Below, one piece after another: positions 56,788 through 64,000 of a stretch of DNA of 64,000 nucleotides. How positions within the stretch are numbered: the stretch's first letter is position 1; each line of letters begins with the position of its first letter. A model generated the notes under the pieces. That model was given only the letters and a program-made list of their open reading frames with translations. It searched no databases and was not told the origin of the DNA. This DNA comes from Acaricomes phytoseiuli DSM 14247 (GTDB taxonomy: Bacteria; Actinomycetota; Actinomycetes; Actinomycetales; Micrococcaceae). The stretch spans positions 1 to 64,000 of the forward strand of contig NZ_AQXM01000053.1 of assembly GCF_000376245.1 (NCBI RefSeq), in the 5' to 3' direction. The translations under genes were made by a program, and so were the position numbers.

Positions 56788-57894
56788 ATGCCTCTTACCG
56801 ATGGCCCCCGCGTCCCCTTGCTCCTCGATGTTGACACTGGCATTGATGACTCCCTGGCGTTGCTGTATCTACTGGCCAGCCCCGAGGCCGAGATCTTGGG
56901 CATCAGCTGCACCGCAGGTAATGTCCCGGCCCCGCAGGTGGCGGTGAACAACCTGGCCTGGCTGGAGCTCTGCGCTCCGGCGTTCAGCACGGGGGCACCG
57001 GAGGAGATCGAGGTGAGCCTCGGCTCGGAAGTCCCGCTCCTCGCCCCGCTGATGACCACAGAGGACACCCACGGCCCGCAGGGCATCGGCTACGCCGAGC
57101 TGCCGCGGCCGAGGCGTCCGGTCTCGGAACGCCATGCTGCCCGGCTGTGGAGTGAAACCGTGCGTGAGCGGCCGGGTCAGATCACCGGCCTGATCACCGG
57201 CCCGCTGACCAATCTGGCCCTGGCCATCCGGCTCGATCCGGAGCTGCCGTTTCTGCTCAAGCGCATCGTGATCATGGGCGGCTGTTTCAACCATCCTGGC
57301 AACACCACACCGGTCAGCGAGTGGAATATTGCCGTGGACCCCGAGGCGGCAAAACTGGTCCTGGACGCTTTCAGCGCGCTGCCCCCGGAACGCCAGCCCA
57401 TCATCTGCCCCCTTGATGTCACGGAGTCCGTGGTGATGACTCCGGAACATCTGGCCAGGTTGAGCGTCGCCGCCGGCTGCGAGTCTCCGGAACGGCCGGA
57501 TCAGCAAGATCCGCCAGGGACGCGTTCCACCGCCGCCAACGAACTCATCCGGCAGTTCAGCGATGCGGTGCGGTTCTACTTCGAATTCCACCGGGATCAC
57601 GGCCAGGGCTACCTCAGCCATATGCACGATCCTTTTGCCGCTGCAGTGGCCTTGAACCCTGAAATCGTCAGGCTGCGGCACACTACGGCGGATGTGGAAC
57701 TGGCCGGTTCGCTGACTCGTGGCGCGACGATAGCCGACTGGCAAGGGCATTGGGGAAGGCCCCGGAACGCCTGGGTCGGGCTGGAGACCGACCCGGAACG
57801 CTTCTTCGACCAACTCATCGAACGCGTCGGCGCACTGGCGAGGAGACTCGACCAGTCAGGGCGTTCAGGGAGCGCTCAGGACCGCCGTCGCTGA
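56788..57894 (+). CDS. Inosine-uridine-preferring nucleoside hydrolase family protein
   Basis: 368 residues. The N-terminal calcium-binding motif DVDTGIDDSLALLY (from Asp14), ISCTAGN, the IVIMGGCFNHPGN strand and EWNIAVDPEAA are all typical of IunH. It would split ribonucleosides into base and ribose for salvage. The C-terminal active-site His region (YLSHMHDPFAAAV) is present. Its last 30 bases overlap the end of the convergent sigma-factor fusion gene. No permease is adjacent. Confidence 0.91.
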   Translation: MPLTDGPRVPLLLDVDTGIDDSLALLYLLASPEAEILGISCTAGNVPAPQVAVNNLAWLELCAPAFSTGAPEEIEVSLGSEVPLLAPLMTTEDTHGPQGIGYAELPRPRRPVSERHAARLWSETVRERPGQITGLITGPLTNLALAIRLDPELPFLLKRIVIMGGCFNHPGNTTPVSEWNIAVDPEAAKLVLDAFSALPPERQPIICPLDVTESVVMTPEHLARLSVAAGCESPERPDQQDPPGTRSTAANELIRQFSDAVRFYFEFHRDHGQGYLSHMHDPFAAAVALNPEIVRLRHTTADVELAGSLTRGATIADWQGHWGRPRNAWVGLETDPERFFDQLIERVGALARRLDQSGRSGSAQDRRR

Positions 57895-58270
57895 ATTCGG
57901 CCCCCAGCCGTTGCCCGTGACCGTAATCGGAACAGACCCCTGGCCGGATTGCCCGGCGAGCAGACCGATACGCAGATAGTTCACTCCGCCGCCGTCAGCA
58001 TTCCCCGTGGTGCAGCTCAGGCTCTGCCCCGCGGGGGTGCAGCTCCAACCCAGCGGACCAGCATCCACATAGTCGTAGCTCAGCCCTGCGGGCAGGTCTA
58101 CGAGCACGCGCCCCCCACAGACCGGGCCACTACTCGTGGGCTGCAGGGAAATCCTGAGCGTGACCGCCGCTGGGTCGAAAGCGTCCCGGCTGAAACTGGC
58201 TGAGGGCTGGAGGGCGTTCGGCGCGGCTGGCGGCTGGACCTCATCGGAAGGCTGCGTTGGAGACGGGGGG
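57865..58270 (-). pseudogene. Extracellular C-terminal part of the broken sigma-factor fusion
   Basis: This frame carries VTLRISLQPTSSGPVCGG, LPAGLSYDYVDAGPLGWSC and GQGSVPITVTGNGWGPNS, a beta-sandwich of the DUF11/surface-repeat kind with a Cys pair. It is separated from the preceding frame by a run of six G on the plus strand (58265-58270; six C in the transcript). Removing one base joins PPV-SPTQPSDE smoothly. On its own it has no start site worth noting. I read it as the extracellular end of the fusion protein encoded from 59390. Confidence 0.65.
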
Positions 58271-58738
58271 AGGCGAGACCGGCAGGACAGGGACCACCAC
58301 CGACGGTTCATCCGGCCCGGTGGGCTGCACCGGCTCCGACTCCGTCGGTTCCGCCGGAGGGCTCGGATCCGAAGTAGCCGATGGCTCGCTCACCGTCGTG
58401 CCCTCGCTATCCGTCGCGAGATCCACGTCGGCTGACGGCTGGCGCAGGATCAAGAAGGTCGCAAGGCCCAGAATCAGGAGTAGGGCCGCCGCCCCGCCGA
58501 GCCATTGCGCGAGCCTGTTACCGGATTTCCCTGCGGGTGGCTGCGCCGCGGAGGCCCCCGATGCTTCAGCGGCTACGCCGCCGGCGCCGGCGAGGCCCGC
58601 GCCGCCTGCTGTCGCGGGGAACAGGGCCATCCCGGCAACGCCGACGATTCCGGGGCCGATGACCCGGCGCAGACTCTCATTGACCTCGGTGATGTCGTGC
58701 AATGCGGTGGTGCAGTAGATGCATCCGCGAATATGGCT
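58241..58738 (-). pseudogene. Zinc-finger/transmembrane/Pro-rich middle part of the sigma-factor fusion
   Basis: This frame opens with HIRGCIYCTTALHDITEVNE, an HxxxCxxC zinc finger of the anti-sigma (ZAS) type. Then come a Gly/Ala-rich stretch, one membrane helix (WLGGAAALLLILGLATFLIL) and a Ser/Pro/Glu-rich extracellular linker. In relatives the zinc finger is continuous with the sigma domain. Here it lies in another frame, separated by a shift near 58734-58739, and an in-frame TAG (58739-58741) blocks independent upstream initiation. An internal ATG at 58702 could start a shorter product. Confidence 0.65.
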
Positions 58739-59390
58739 CTAGTACCTGCTGCGAGCGCCGAGTGGGAAGCTTGCTGCGCACTAAAGCCCCGAGCTGAGAA
58801 GCGTATTTGCGGCAATCCGCGCGAGGGGTCTGCTGCAGGTGACTCTGCAGATAGGCCTGGCGCAGTGTCTCCCGGGAACGATAAGCCAGCGCGGCCACCG
58901 CATTGGCCTCGATACCGAGGATCTCGGTGATCTCGTGCGGCTTCTTGCCTTCAACCTCGGTCATCCACAGCACCAGGCGAGCGCGCTCCGGCAGTGACTC
59001 GAAGGCGTTCCGCACGATCTCGGCTTCGTAGCGGGCCGCAGAGTCGTCCTGGACTACCTGCTCAGCCTGCCCCGTGTACTCCGAGACCAGATCGACCCTC
59101 GAAGATCTGCCGAAATTCCGATTCGCCAGATTGCGCACCGCACCCAGGAGGTAACCCCGGAAGAAGACATCCGGGCCTTCTCCGGCACGCAGCTTCAAGA
59201 GCGTGCTCGCGAAGGCTTCTGCTACGAAGTCGGCGGCGTCTTCATGCCGGGCGCCCATCTGGATGGCGATGCCTTTAGCCACCGAACTGTGCCGGCGGTA
59301 CAGTTCGGCATAGGCCTCATCATCACCGCCGCGAGTATCTGCGATCAGATCCTCATCAGAACGGTTCTGATAGTCCTCGAGCGTACTCAT
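58677..59390 (-). CDS. Sigma-70 family (ECF-like) sigma factor, N-terminal part of a frameshifted fusion
   Basis: From the ATG at 59390, region 2 (DDEAYAELYRRHSSVAKGIA, then FRGYLLGAVRNLANRNF) and region 4 (LPERARLVLWMTEVEGKKP, then AVAALAYRSRETLRQAYL) are intact, so this part could bind core polymerase. After SQQVLEP the frame leaves the conserved sequence and ends in a short unrelated tail. Relatives continue into a zinc-finger anti-sigma and a membrane helix. If the shift is real, the product is a sigma factor freed from its tether. It lies 43 bases downstream of a sortase-anchored protein gene. Confidence 0.82.
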   Translation of the reverse strand: MSTLEDYQNRSDEDLIADTRGGDDEAYAELYRRHSSVAKGIAIQMGARHEDAADFVAEAFASTLLKLRAGEGPDVFFRGYLLGAVRNLANRNFGRSSRVDLVSEYTGQAEQVVQDDSAARYEAEIVRNAFESLPERARLVLWMTEVEGKKPHEITEILGIEANAVAALAYRSRETLRQAYLQSHLQQTPRADCRKYASQLGALVRSKLPTRRSQQVLEPYSRMHLLHHRIARHHRGQ

Positions 59391-59433
59391 TCCCACCCCC
59401 ACATCTTCTCTTGCTGGCCTTTCCTGACGATTC

Positions 59434-61329
59434 TTATCTCTTATGTACCCGGTCTACCCGGAGTGCCTGAAGTTTCCGCCCCGCGCCACGGCTGAGCAGG
59501 AACCCTGCCCCCAGGATCAGCGAGGTGATCGCCAGAGGCAGCATCATACCCGCTCCAGAACCGGTGACCGCCAAAGGGTCGCCATCATCGCGGGCGTCAG
59601 GGGCAGGATCTTGTGGCGCATCAGTAGAGTCTCCCCCGGAGTCCGAGCTCGGATCCCCGGGCTCCTTGGTCACCGCTGTCACGACTTCCGGGACCTCTGT
59701 ATTGCCCGCAGTGGTGCTGCTGACCGCGTTCCGGAGCGTGTCAGAGGATCCGGTGGCGATCACCCTCACCGAGTACTGCACGGTGACGGTCTGACCGATG
59801 GACAGCAGTCCTTGCCAACGGATCGAGCTGGAATCGCTGAGCGCCCGGCCGCTCGTCGCATCGATGTCCCCGCGGAAAGCGGCACCGCCGATCACTCCGC
59901 TGAGATCATCGGTGAAGTCAGCTCGCAGATCGGTGCGGCCGACATTTTTTCCGGTCACCGTGTACGTCACGACCTGGCCCGGCGAAGCAGTAGCCCGGTC
60001 CACGTTTTTAGTGAGCTGGAACCCGGAGAGGTCCACGGTCACGGGCTGCGGCAGCAGGACGTTGCCCAGGGTGCTGCTCACCCGGTTGATGAGTTGGTAT
60101 TTGGTCAGCGGCGGGGCTTTGACCTGCACTCCGAAAGAGACTGTAGCGCTCTGGCCCGGGTTCAGATCACCGCGCCAGATCAGGGCGCTGCCCGTGAATT
60201 CGAGGCTTCCGGTATTCGTCACGGCGTCGCCGAGATAGTTCGATTCGTCCAGGACTTGATCGAGTTCATCGGTGAAATTCGCGGGCAGGGCGGTGCTGCC
60301 GGTGTTCCGTGCCGTCACTTCGAAACGAACCGTCTCCCCGGGGTTTGCGGTGCTGCGATCCGCGGGTTTCGTGATCTCCACGCGCGGCTCGGCCACTGGC
60401 GGAACAGGCGGAACCGGCATGACCTCAGCCGAGGCGAGATCCGTCAGCCGGTAGTCGTAGGTGGCCGGAGTGGTGACCTGACCCGCCACTGCTGATTCCC
60501 CGGTCTTAGGGTCGATCCGGTAGAGCGTACCGTCGGCATGACCGGAGTACCAGGCACCGGCGTGCCAGGCGAATCCGTAATTAGCAGTACCGGCGGCCAG
60601 TGCCGGGCCGGAGATCGATAGCACAGGTGTAGCGGTCATGCTCTCGGCGCTGAAGGAATCGACGTTATAGCGGTAGATTTTCCCCTCGCCATTGCCGAAG
60701 ATCAGGCCGAAGAGGTTGCCGTCTTGGTCGAAAGCATAGTCCGGAGCGGCGAAGCCGTTGGCCCAGACCTGCTCATCTGACTGCGTGGAGGTCACGGGGC
60801 CGCTGATCACCGTGGCGCCGGTTCGCGGGTCGAAGCGGGAAAGCCTGGTGTTCTGGGCGGTCTGCAGATTGGTCCCCAGCCAGACGGTACCGTCCGGGGA
60901 CACCGACAAACCGCCCCAGGCCTGCTGAGCTTGAGCCGCAGAGCCGATCTCGGTGATCCCGCTATCACCATTCTTCAGACCGTAGAGCTGAGGGTAGGCC
61001 GTGTTGTACCGGCTGCCCACGAATTGCAGACCGCCCATGGAGTCTGGCCCCAGGCCTAGATTCGAGGCCCAGTAATCGGGAGCCCCGGCAGCGGTCTGAG
61101 CGGTGACCTGAGTGGTTTTCTGCCCGTCTGCTCCGACGAACTCGAAGATCTGATTTCCGGAGGAGCCGTAGAGGCCTGCGGGATTGATGGCTACCGGGTC
61201 CGTCTGGGGCGTGAGCGGCCAGGTATCCCCCGGAGCTGAGGATGCTGATGAGGGTACAGCCATCATCGCGACGAAAAGCGCCGCGATTCCTACAACGGCA
61301 GCCAAAAGCCGTTTAACTTCCCTCCCCAT
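59434..61329 (-). CDS. Sortase-anchored surface protein with DUF11-type repeats
   Basis: 631 residues. A signal peptide (VKRLLAAVVGIAALFVAMMA, cleavage near ASSA) precedes a region of beta-propeller-like strands (YRIDPKTGESAVAG). Two DUF11-type repeats follow, each with a T(A)NPG/ASPG...V.Y.VT.KN.G core (about 325-415 and 435-525). The C-terminus has the class E sortase motif LAVTG, a membrane helix and a basic tail (RVDRVHKR). It should be covalently attached to the cell wall. It is upstream of the sigma-factor fusion in the same direction and may be its co-regulated partner. No sortase gene is in the window. Confidence 0.85.
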   Translation of the reverse strand: MGREVKRLLAAVVGIAALFVAMMAVPSSASSAPGDTWPLTPQTDPVAINPAGLYGSSGNQIFEFVGADGQKTTQVTAQTAAGAPDYWASNLGLGPDSMGGLQFVGSRYNTAYPQLYGLKNGDSGITEIGSAAQAQQAWGGLSVSPDGTVWLGTNLQTAQNTRLSRFDPRTGATVISGPVTSTQSDEQVWANGFAAPDYAFDQDGNLFGLIFGNGEGKIYRYNVDSFSAESMTATPVLSISGPALAAGTANYGFAWHAGAWYSGHADGTLYRIDPKTGESAVAGQVTTPATYDYRLTDLASAEVMPVPPVPPVAEPRVEITKPADRSTANPGETVRFEVTARNTGSTALPANFTDELDQVLDESNYLGDAVTNTGSLEFTGSALIWRGDLNPGQSATVSFGVQVKAPPLTKYQLINRVSSTLGNVLLPQPVTVDLSGFQLTKNVDRATASPGQVVTYTVTGKNVGRTDLRADFTDDLSGVIGGAAFRGDIDATSGRALSDSSSIRWQGLLSIGQTVTVQYSVRVIATGSSDTLRNAVSSTTAGNTEVPEVVTAVTKEPGDPSSDSGGDSTDAPQDPAPDARDDGDPLAVTGSGAGMMLPLAITSLILGAGFLLSRGAGRKLQALRVDRVHKR

Positions 61330-61745
61330 CAGTCCTTCTTATCCCGAAGCCCGGCGTCCAGGTTATGCGGCCGAGGCCTCCCCCATACACCTTTACCGCT
61401 GCTCGTCATCGCTCATCGGAATAGCACAACGATAGCACGAATAGATGATAGACAGCCTGAAAACAGCGTACATTCAGCCACCCAGACAGCCTGCAGTCCG
61501 TGAACAATCAGGCAGAATACATGCGATCGCATCTAGTAGGCAAGGTGAAATCTCCTCAAAATTAAGTGTCATATATCACAATCATTGTTCTCGCTATGCA
61601 TCGTCATAACCGGCTACTGAGCAGTACATCTCGACAGGTGCAAGCGTGAAATTCGGGGGCTTTCGGGCGAACCAGACCCCCTTCAGCAGCCACTTGATGA
61701 CTGACCAGATTGACTACGGACGCGGAGAGGGGAGATCAGCAAACA
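61330..61745. other. AT-richer divergent intergenic region
   Basis: 416 bases between the divergent surface-protein and epimerase-like genes. Base composition is clearly more AT-rich than the surroundings, especially 61430-61610 (for example TTAAGTGTCATATATCACAA). It should hold promoters for both genes. I find no pair of hexamers with good spacing and no long repeat. A short frame at 61646-61909 is not convincing. Confidence 0.4.
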
Positions 61746-62831
61746 ATGACGACAATGACGACAGTGATGGCCTACTCCGGCACTCGTGCCGAAGCCGCGC
61801 GTCTCATGCCCGTGCTGGCAGCGCTGCGCGTATCAGGTCTGCGCACGATTCACCTGCACCCCGCCGGGAACAGCACAGCGGCTTCGATCGGCGAGCTCTT
61901 CGGGATTGATGATCGGCGAGCCCTCGACCTGAAGGGCAGCGGCCATCGTCGTACTGCTGCACTGCGCACCGTCCTCGCGGAGTACGCTCCTGACGCCATG
62001 CTGATCCATCCCGCTACTCAGGACTCTCGCACCACTGGCCGCACCGCGCATCAAGAAGGCATCCCTGTGGTGAGCATCGATTCATGGCCCACAGCGCATA
62101 AAGCCGGGACTGCTGATCTCTACCTGGAAAGTCATGAGCTCCACCGTCGGCACCTGATTGAGTCGGGAGCCCCGGGCTCAGCGGTCAGCACCATCGGCAG
62201 CACCACAACAGACTGCTTCCTCCGAGGCATCTCACAGGCCCAGATCGATTCTGATCAGCGTCGCGCACGGGCAGTAACGCCTCAACTCCGGCAGGCTTTC
62301 AGGTCGGGCCGGCAGCTGGACTTCCTGGTGGCACAGCGCTTCGAGGGGCTGCGCGCCAAGCAGCTCAGCCGATGCCTGCAGGAGTTCACTCGGGCACAGG
62401 AGGCCCGGACCGTGGTCTTCTCCATCGATCACCCCGTGTTGGCCAGGCGAGTGCGAGCTGGTGTTGAAGCGCCGAATCTCGTCGTCACGGGCGCACTGGA
62501 CTATCAGGACTACTGCCGAGTACTGGCTCGGAGTACCGCAGTAACCACGGATGTGCCTTCGATTCAGCGCGATGCGCTCACCTTGGGCAAGCGGATCACG
62601 CCCATCCTCGAGTCACCCGCCCTGCTGTCCCTTGGCAACAGCAGGTCAAGACGAAGGAAACAGTCTCAGGACATCGCAGAACCGCAGTCCGGAGACGGCC
62701 TGGCCGCATTACGCGCGGCCTCGGCCATCAATAAATTCTTGGGATGGAAACCGGCTGCGCAGCCGCATCCGGTCACAGCCCTGGCCTCGCAGGCTGCTCC
62801 AGTACGAGAGCTGCAGCAAGCCGCATGTTAA
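61746..62831 (+). CDS. Divergent UDP-GlcNAc 2-epimerase-like protein
   Basis: About 361 residues from the ATG at 61746 (GGGGAG eleven bases upstream; another ATG at 61755). The two-domain GT-B-like pattern of WecB-type epimerases is recognisable: SGTRAEAARLMPVLAAL at the start, ADLYLESHELHRRHLIESGA with a following IGSTTTD, and ALDYQDYCRVLARSTAVTTD near the end. The catalytic motifs of true epimerases (HR.EN and DSGG.QEE) are replaced by AQRFEG and TDVPSIQRDA. It may be inactive or have another role. The tail is long and basic/polar. Confidence 0.6.
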   Translation: MTTMTTVMAYSGTRAEAARLMPVLAALRVSGLRTIHLHPAGNSTAASIGELFGIDDRRALDLKGSGHRRTAALRTVLAEYAPDAMLIHPATQDSRTTGRTAHQEGIPVVSIDSWPTAHKAGTADLYLESHELHRRHLIESGAPGSAVSTIGSTTTDCFLRGISQAQIDSDQRRARAVTPQLRQAFRSGRQLDFLVAQRFEGLRAKQLSRCLQEFTRAQEARTVVFSIDHPVLARRVRAGVEAPNLVVTGALDYQDYCRVLARSTAVTTDVPSIQRDALTLGKRITPILESPALLSLGNSRSRRRKQSQDIAEPQSGDGLAALRAASAINKFLGWKPAAQPHPVTALASQAAPVRELQQAAC

Positions 62832-63200
62832 AACGTTCCTTCTACCTCGCAGAGAGGGCCTGATAATTCAAGGTTCACTCCCGGCACCTCACCGGGCTGA
62901 TGAACCCGCAAGTCTCCGCATCAGTGTTTTCCCCTAAACAGAATCGCTGGCGCAGACCCGGTGGATCCCCCAAATCCGTCGGGGACGGGTAGTTTCTCCC
63001 CCGAAAAGCCCGTCCAAGGAGGCAGCCGGTGCGTCGCCTTACCCCTATTTGCGTGACGCACCGGCTCGCTCCTACCTCGCCGTGTTCACCGCGCAACGGG
63101 CAGCACCGGGTCTGAACAGACTGGTCTCGACCCTGATCAGCCCAACCTCAGCCTTTGTTTTTGCCGAAGTCTTTACCGGGATCTTTACTGGCCTCTGTCT
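62832..63200. other. Convergent intergenic region with stable hairpins
   Basis: 369 bases between convergent genes. A 12-bp perfect inverted repeat, AGCCGGTGCGTC (63024-63035) with GACGCACCGGCT (63055-63066), has a 19-base loop. A 7-bp pair GGACGGG/CCCGTCC lies just before it (about 62983-63015). They may terminate the epimerase-like gene, although there is no T-run. No coding frame is convincing here. Confidence 0.45.
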
Positions 63201-63614
63201 TTACTGAACCTCTGCGGGCTCTTCAGTCTGATAAGGACCGCGTACCCGCAGCGAAGCGATAACACCGCTGCCAGCGGCCAGAAATGCGTCGATACGTCTT
63301 CTCAGGTGCTCATCGCAGTAGAGGTTGCGCTTGGACTCGTCGCTCACCTGCAGCCGCCAACGCCCGGGCTGGCTACATTCGGCACACAAGGACACCGTCT
63401 GGCCTGTGACAGTGGTGATCTGCCGGCCATTGAGGCCCAGGTACTCCTCGAGCACCCCGGGCTCCTGCCAGTAGATAGTTTCCCAGTTGTTGGACTCGTA
63501 ATTCCATCTGTTGGTCTCCACAGGGATCTCCACGCCATCCTCTAGACGCTGCAAGGCCTCGTCCTGAGGCAAGTACCCCCACGGTGTATACACCAACTTA
63601 GGTAATTTAGACAC
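63201..63614 (-). CDS. Unknown protein with a CxxC...CxxH zinc-type motif
   Basis: 137 residues from the GTG at 63614, which has AAGGAG five bases upstream, a textbook start. The N-terminal half is rich in Trp, Tyr, Asn and Glu (VETNRWNYESNNWETIYWQE). The C-terminal half has Cys77, Cys80, Cys100 and His103 (LCAECSQPGRW, then LYCDEHLRRRI), probably binding one zinc. There is no signal peptide or membrane segment. I do not recognise the family. It stands alone between the convergent epimerase-like gene and a tRNA-Met gene on the same strand. Confidence 0.7.
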   Translation of the reverse strand: MSKLPKLVYTPWGYLPQDEALQRLEDGVEIPVETNRWNYESNNWETIYWQEPGVLEEYLGLNGRQITTVTGQTVSLCAECSQPGRWRLQVSDESKRNLYCDEHLRRRIDAFLAAGSGVIASLRVRGPYQTEEPAEVQ

Positions 63615-63896
63615 CGGATCTCCTTAGTTATTCTTTATGCCGGCTTTCTACGAAACTTTACTCCTCGGCGGGGTCCCCCCAAGCACAGTTGGTCTCTTTC
63701 CGGCTAGACCTACTGGTTAGATTTTTTAACCAAGTGGCGCAGAAAAGATCAGTTACGGCGCTCGTGACGCTATGGTCTGGTGAAATAGGTTTCAGCGCGA
63801 AAGGAAAATACTGCAAAGTTTTTTTCGAATCCATCTTCAGGGACCAGTGCCATCAGCAGATATTCCGGATACCAGGAGTTCTCAGGAAGGAGAAAA
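63615..63896. other. Intergenic region upstream of the unknown zinc-type protein
   Basis: 282 bases between the tRNA-Met terminator and the gene at 63614, both on the minus strand. It is AT-richer than its surroundings (for example AAGTTTTTTTCGAATC near 63817-63832) and should contain that gene's promoter, which I cannot place exactly. A frame at 63689-63946 runs into the tRNA gene and is not credible. Confidence 0.35.
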
Positions 63897-63935
63897 CCCG
63901 CCTGACTCTGAGCCACTCCAGCAGAGTCACGCGGG
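63897..63935 (-). terminator. Terminator of tRNA-Met
   Basis: A 14-base stem with one C-C mismatch (63897-63910 with 63922-63935, 11-base loop), followed on the minus strand by TTTTCTCC. It lies directly downstream of the tRNA 3' end. Confidence 0.85.
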
Positions 63936-63940
63936 CGTTC

Positions 63941-64000
63941 TGGTAGCGGTGGGGAGGCTCGATCTCCCGACCTCACGATTATGAGTCGTGCGCTCTAACC
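63941..64000 (-). tRNA. tRNA-Met (CAT), partial, 5' part outside the window
   Basis: The minus strand holds the end of the D arm, an anticodon arm CACGA-CTCATAA-TCGTG with anticodon CAT, the T arm GGGAG-ATCGAGC-CTCCC, the acceptor half CACCGCT, discriminator A and an encoded CCA (63941-63943). The 5' acceptor strand lies beyond 64000. The loop sequence fits elongator Met, but an Ile2 tRNA with modified C34 cannot be excluded. Confidence 0.88.

Noticed and set aside
61646..61909. A short frame overlapping the epimerase-like gene
   Set aside because: Its composition is not protein-like and it overlaps a better-supported gene in another frame.
62860..63070. A cyclic-di-AMP-type or other riboswitch
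   Set aside because: I could not match the GGGGTGAATC-type core, and no gene lies downstream in either orientation.
63689..63946. An 85-codon plus-strand frame
   Set aside because: It runs through the tRNA-Met terminator and into the tRNA gene and shows no family signature.

Overview
The window comes from a high-GC actinobacterium, most likely of the family Micrococcaceae (Arthrobacter/Renibacterium/Acaricomes-like). Evidence: the order secE-nusG-rplKA-rplJL-rpoBC-rpsLG-fusA-tuf with tRNA-Trp beside secE; mycothiol synthase (mshD) and GlnR; a MutT1-type NUDIX/phosphatase next to ppk; and many GTG/TTG starts behind AAGGAG-type ribosome binding sites. The species cannot be fixed from the sequence.

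Layout. 1-275: 3' end of an IS3-family insertion sequence. 406-1134: Tat-exported protein. 1.4-5.8 kb: str operon (tuf, fusA, rpsG, rpsL), minus strand. 6.2-7.7 kb: GntP gluconate permease. 7.8-10.2 kb: P1B-4 metal ATPase divergent from an NmtR-like Ni/Co sensor. 10.3-11.4 kb: HxlR regulator and a nonsense-interrupted quinone reductase. 11.6-19.3 kb: rpoC and rpoB. 19.5-27.1 kb: mixed region with a TPR protein, PfpI protein, thiolase, pyruvyl transferase and several broken genes. 27.2-31.9 kb: rplL, rplJ, rplA, rplK, nusG, secE and tRNA-Trp, with a DUF308 membrane protein inserted between rplJ and rplA. 32.3-45.8 kb: housekeeping genes, mostly on the plus strand (aspC, pspC, pfkA, glnR, mshD, ppk, mutT1, thyA, folA, asd), with ygfZ, a nitrobindin-like gene and two membrane proteins on the minus strand. 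45.9-50.6 kb: a compact RiPP operon for a linear azole-containing peptide. 50.6-57.9 kb: murB, two MaoC-type dehydratase genes, a TetR/MFS pair, citE-like and nucleoside hydrolase genes. 57.9-61.3 kb: a frameshifted membrane-tethered sigma factor and a sortase-anchored surface protein. 61.7-64 kb: an epimerase-like protein, an unknown zinc-type protein and tRNA-Met.

The most interesting system is the RiPP operon. It has a sigma70-like promoter and a 59-residue precursor whose C-terminus carries nine consecutive Cys/Ser/Thr residues. Behind these come an E1-like C protein, a YcaO protein, a SagB-type azoline dehydrogenase and a two-gene ABC exporter, almost all with overlapping starts and stops. 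Together they would install azol(in)e rings on the precursor and export it. The YcaO gene is split by an apparent one-base deletion in a run of five C, so the pathway may be inactive, phase-variable or affected by a sequencing error.

A second theme is gene decay. Three genes have a single in-frame stop (quinone reductase TAG, DUF4184 TGA, YbaK TAA). An alpha-mannosidase survives only as a frameshifted tail, and the sigma factor fusion carries two frameshifts. Two further points deserve attention: RpoB has Asn at the position equivalent to E. coli Ser531 in the rifampicin-resistance region, and the rpoB-rpoC spacer holds two long perfect inverted repeats in an interleaved, pseudoknot-like arrangement.
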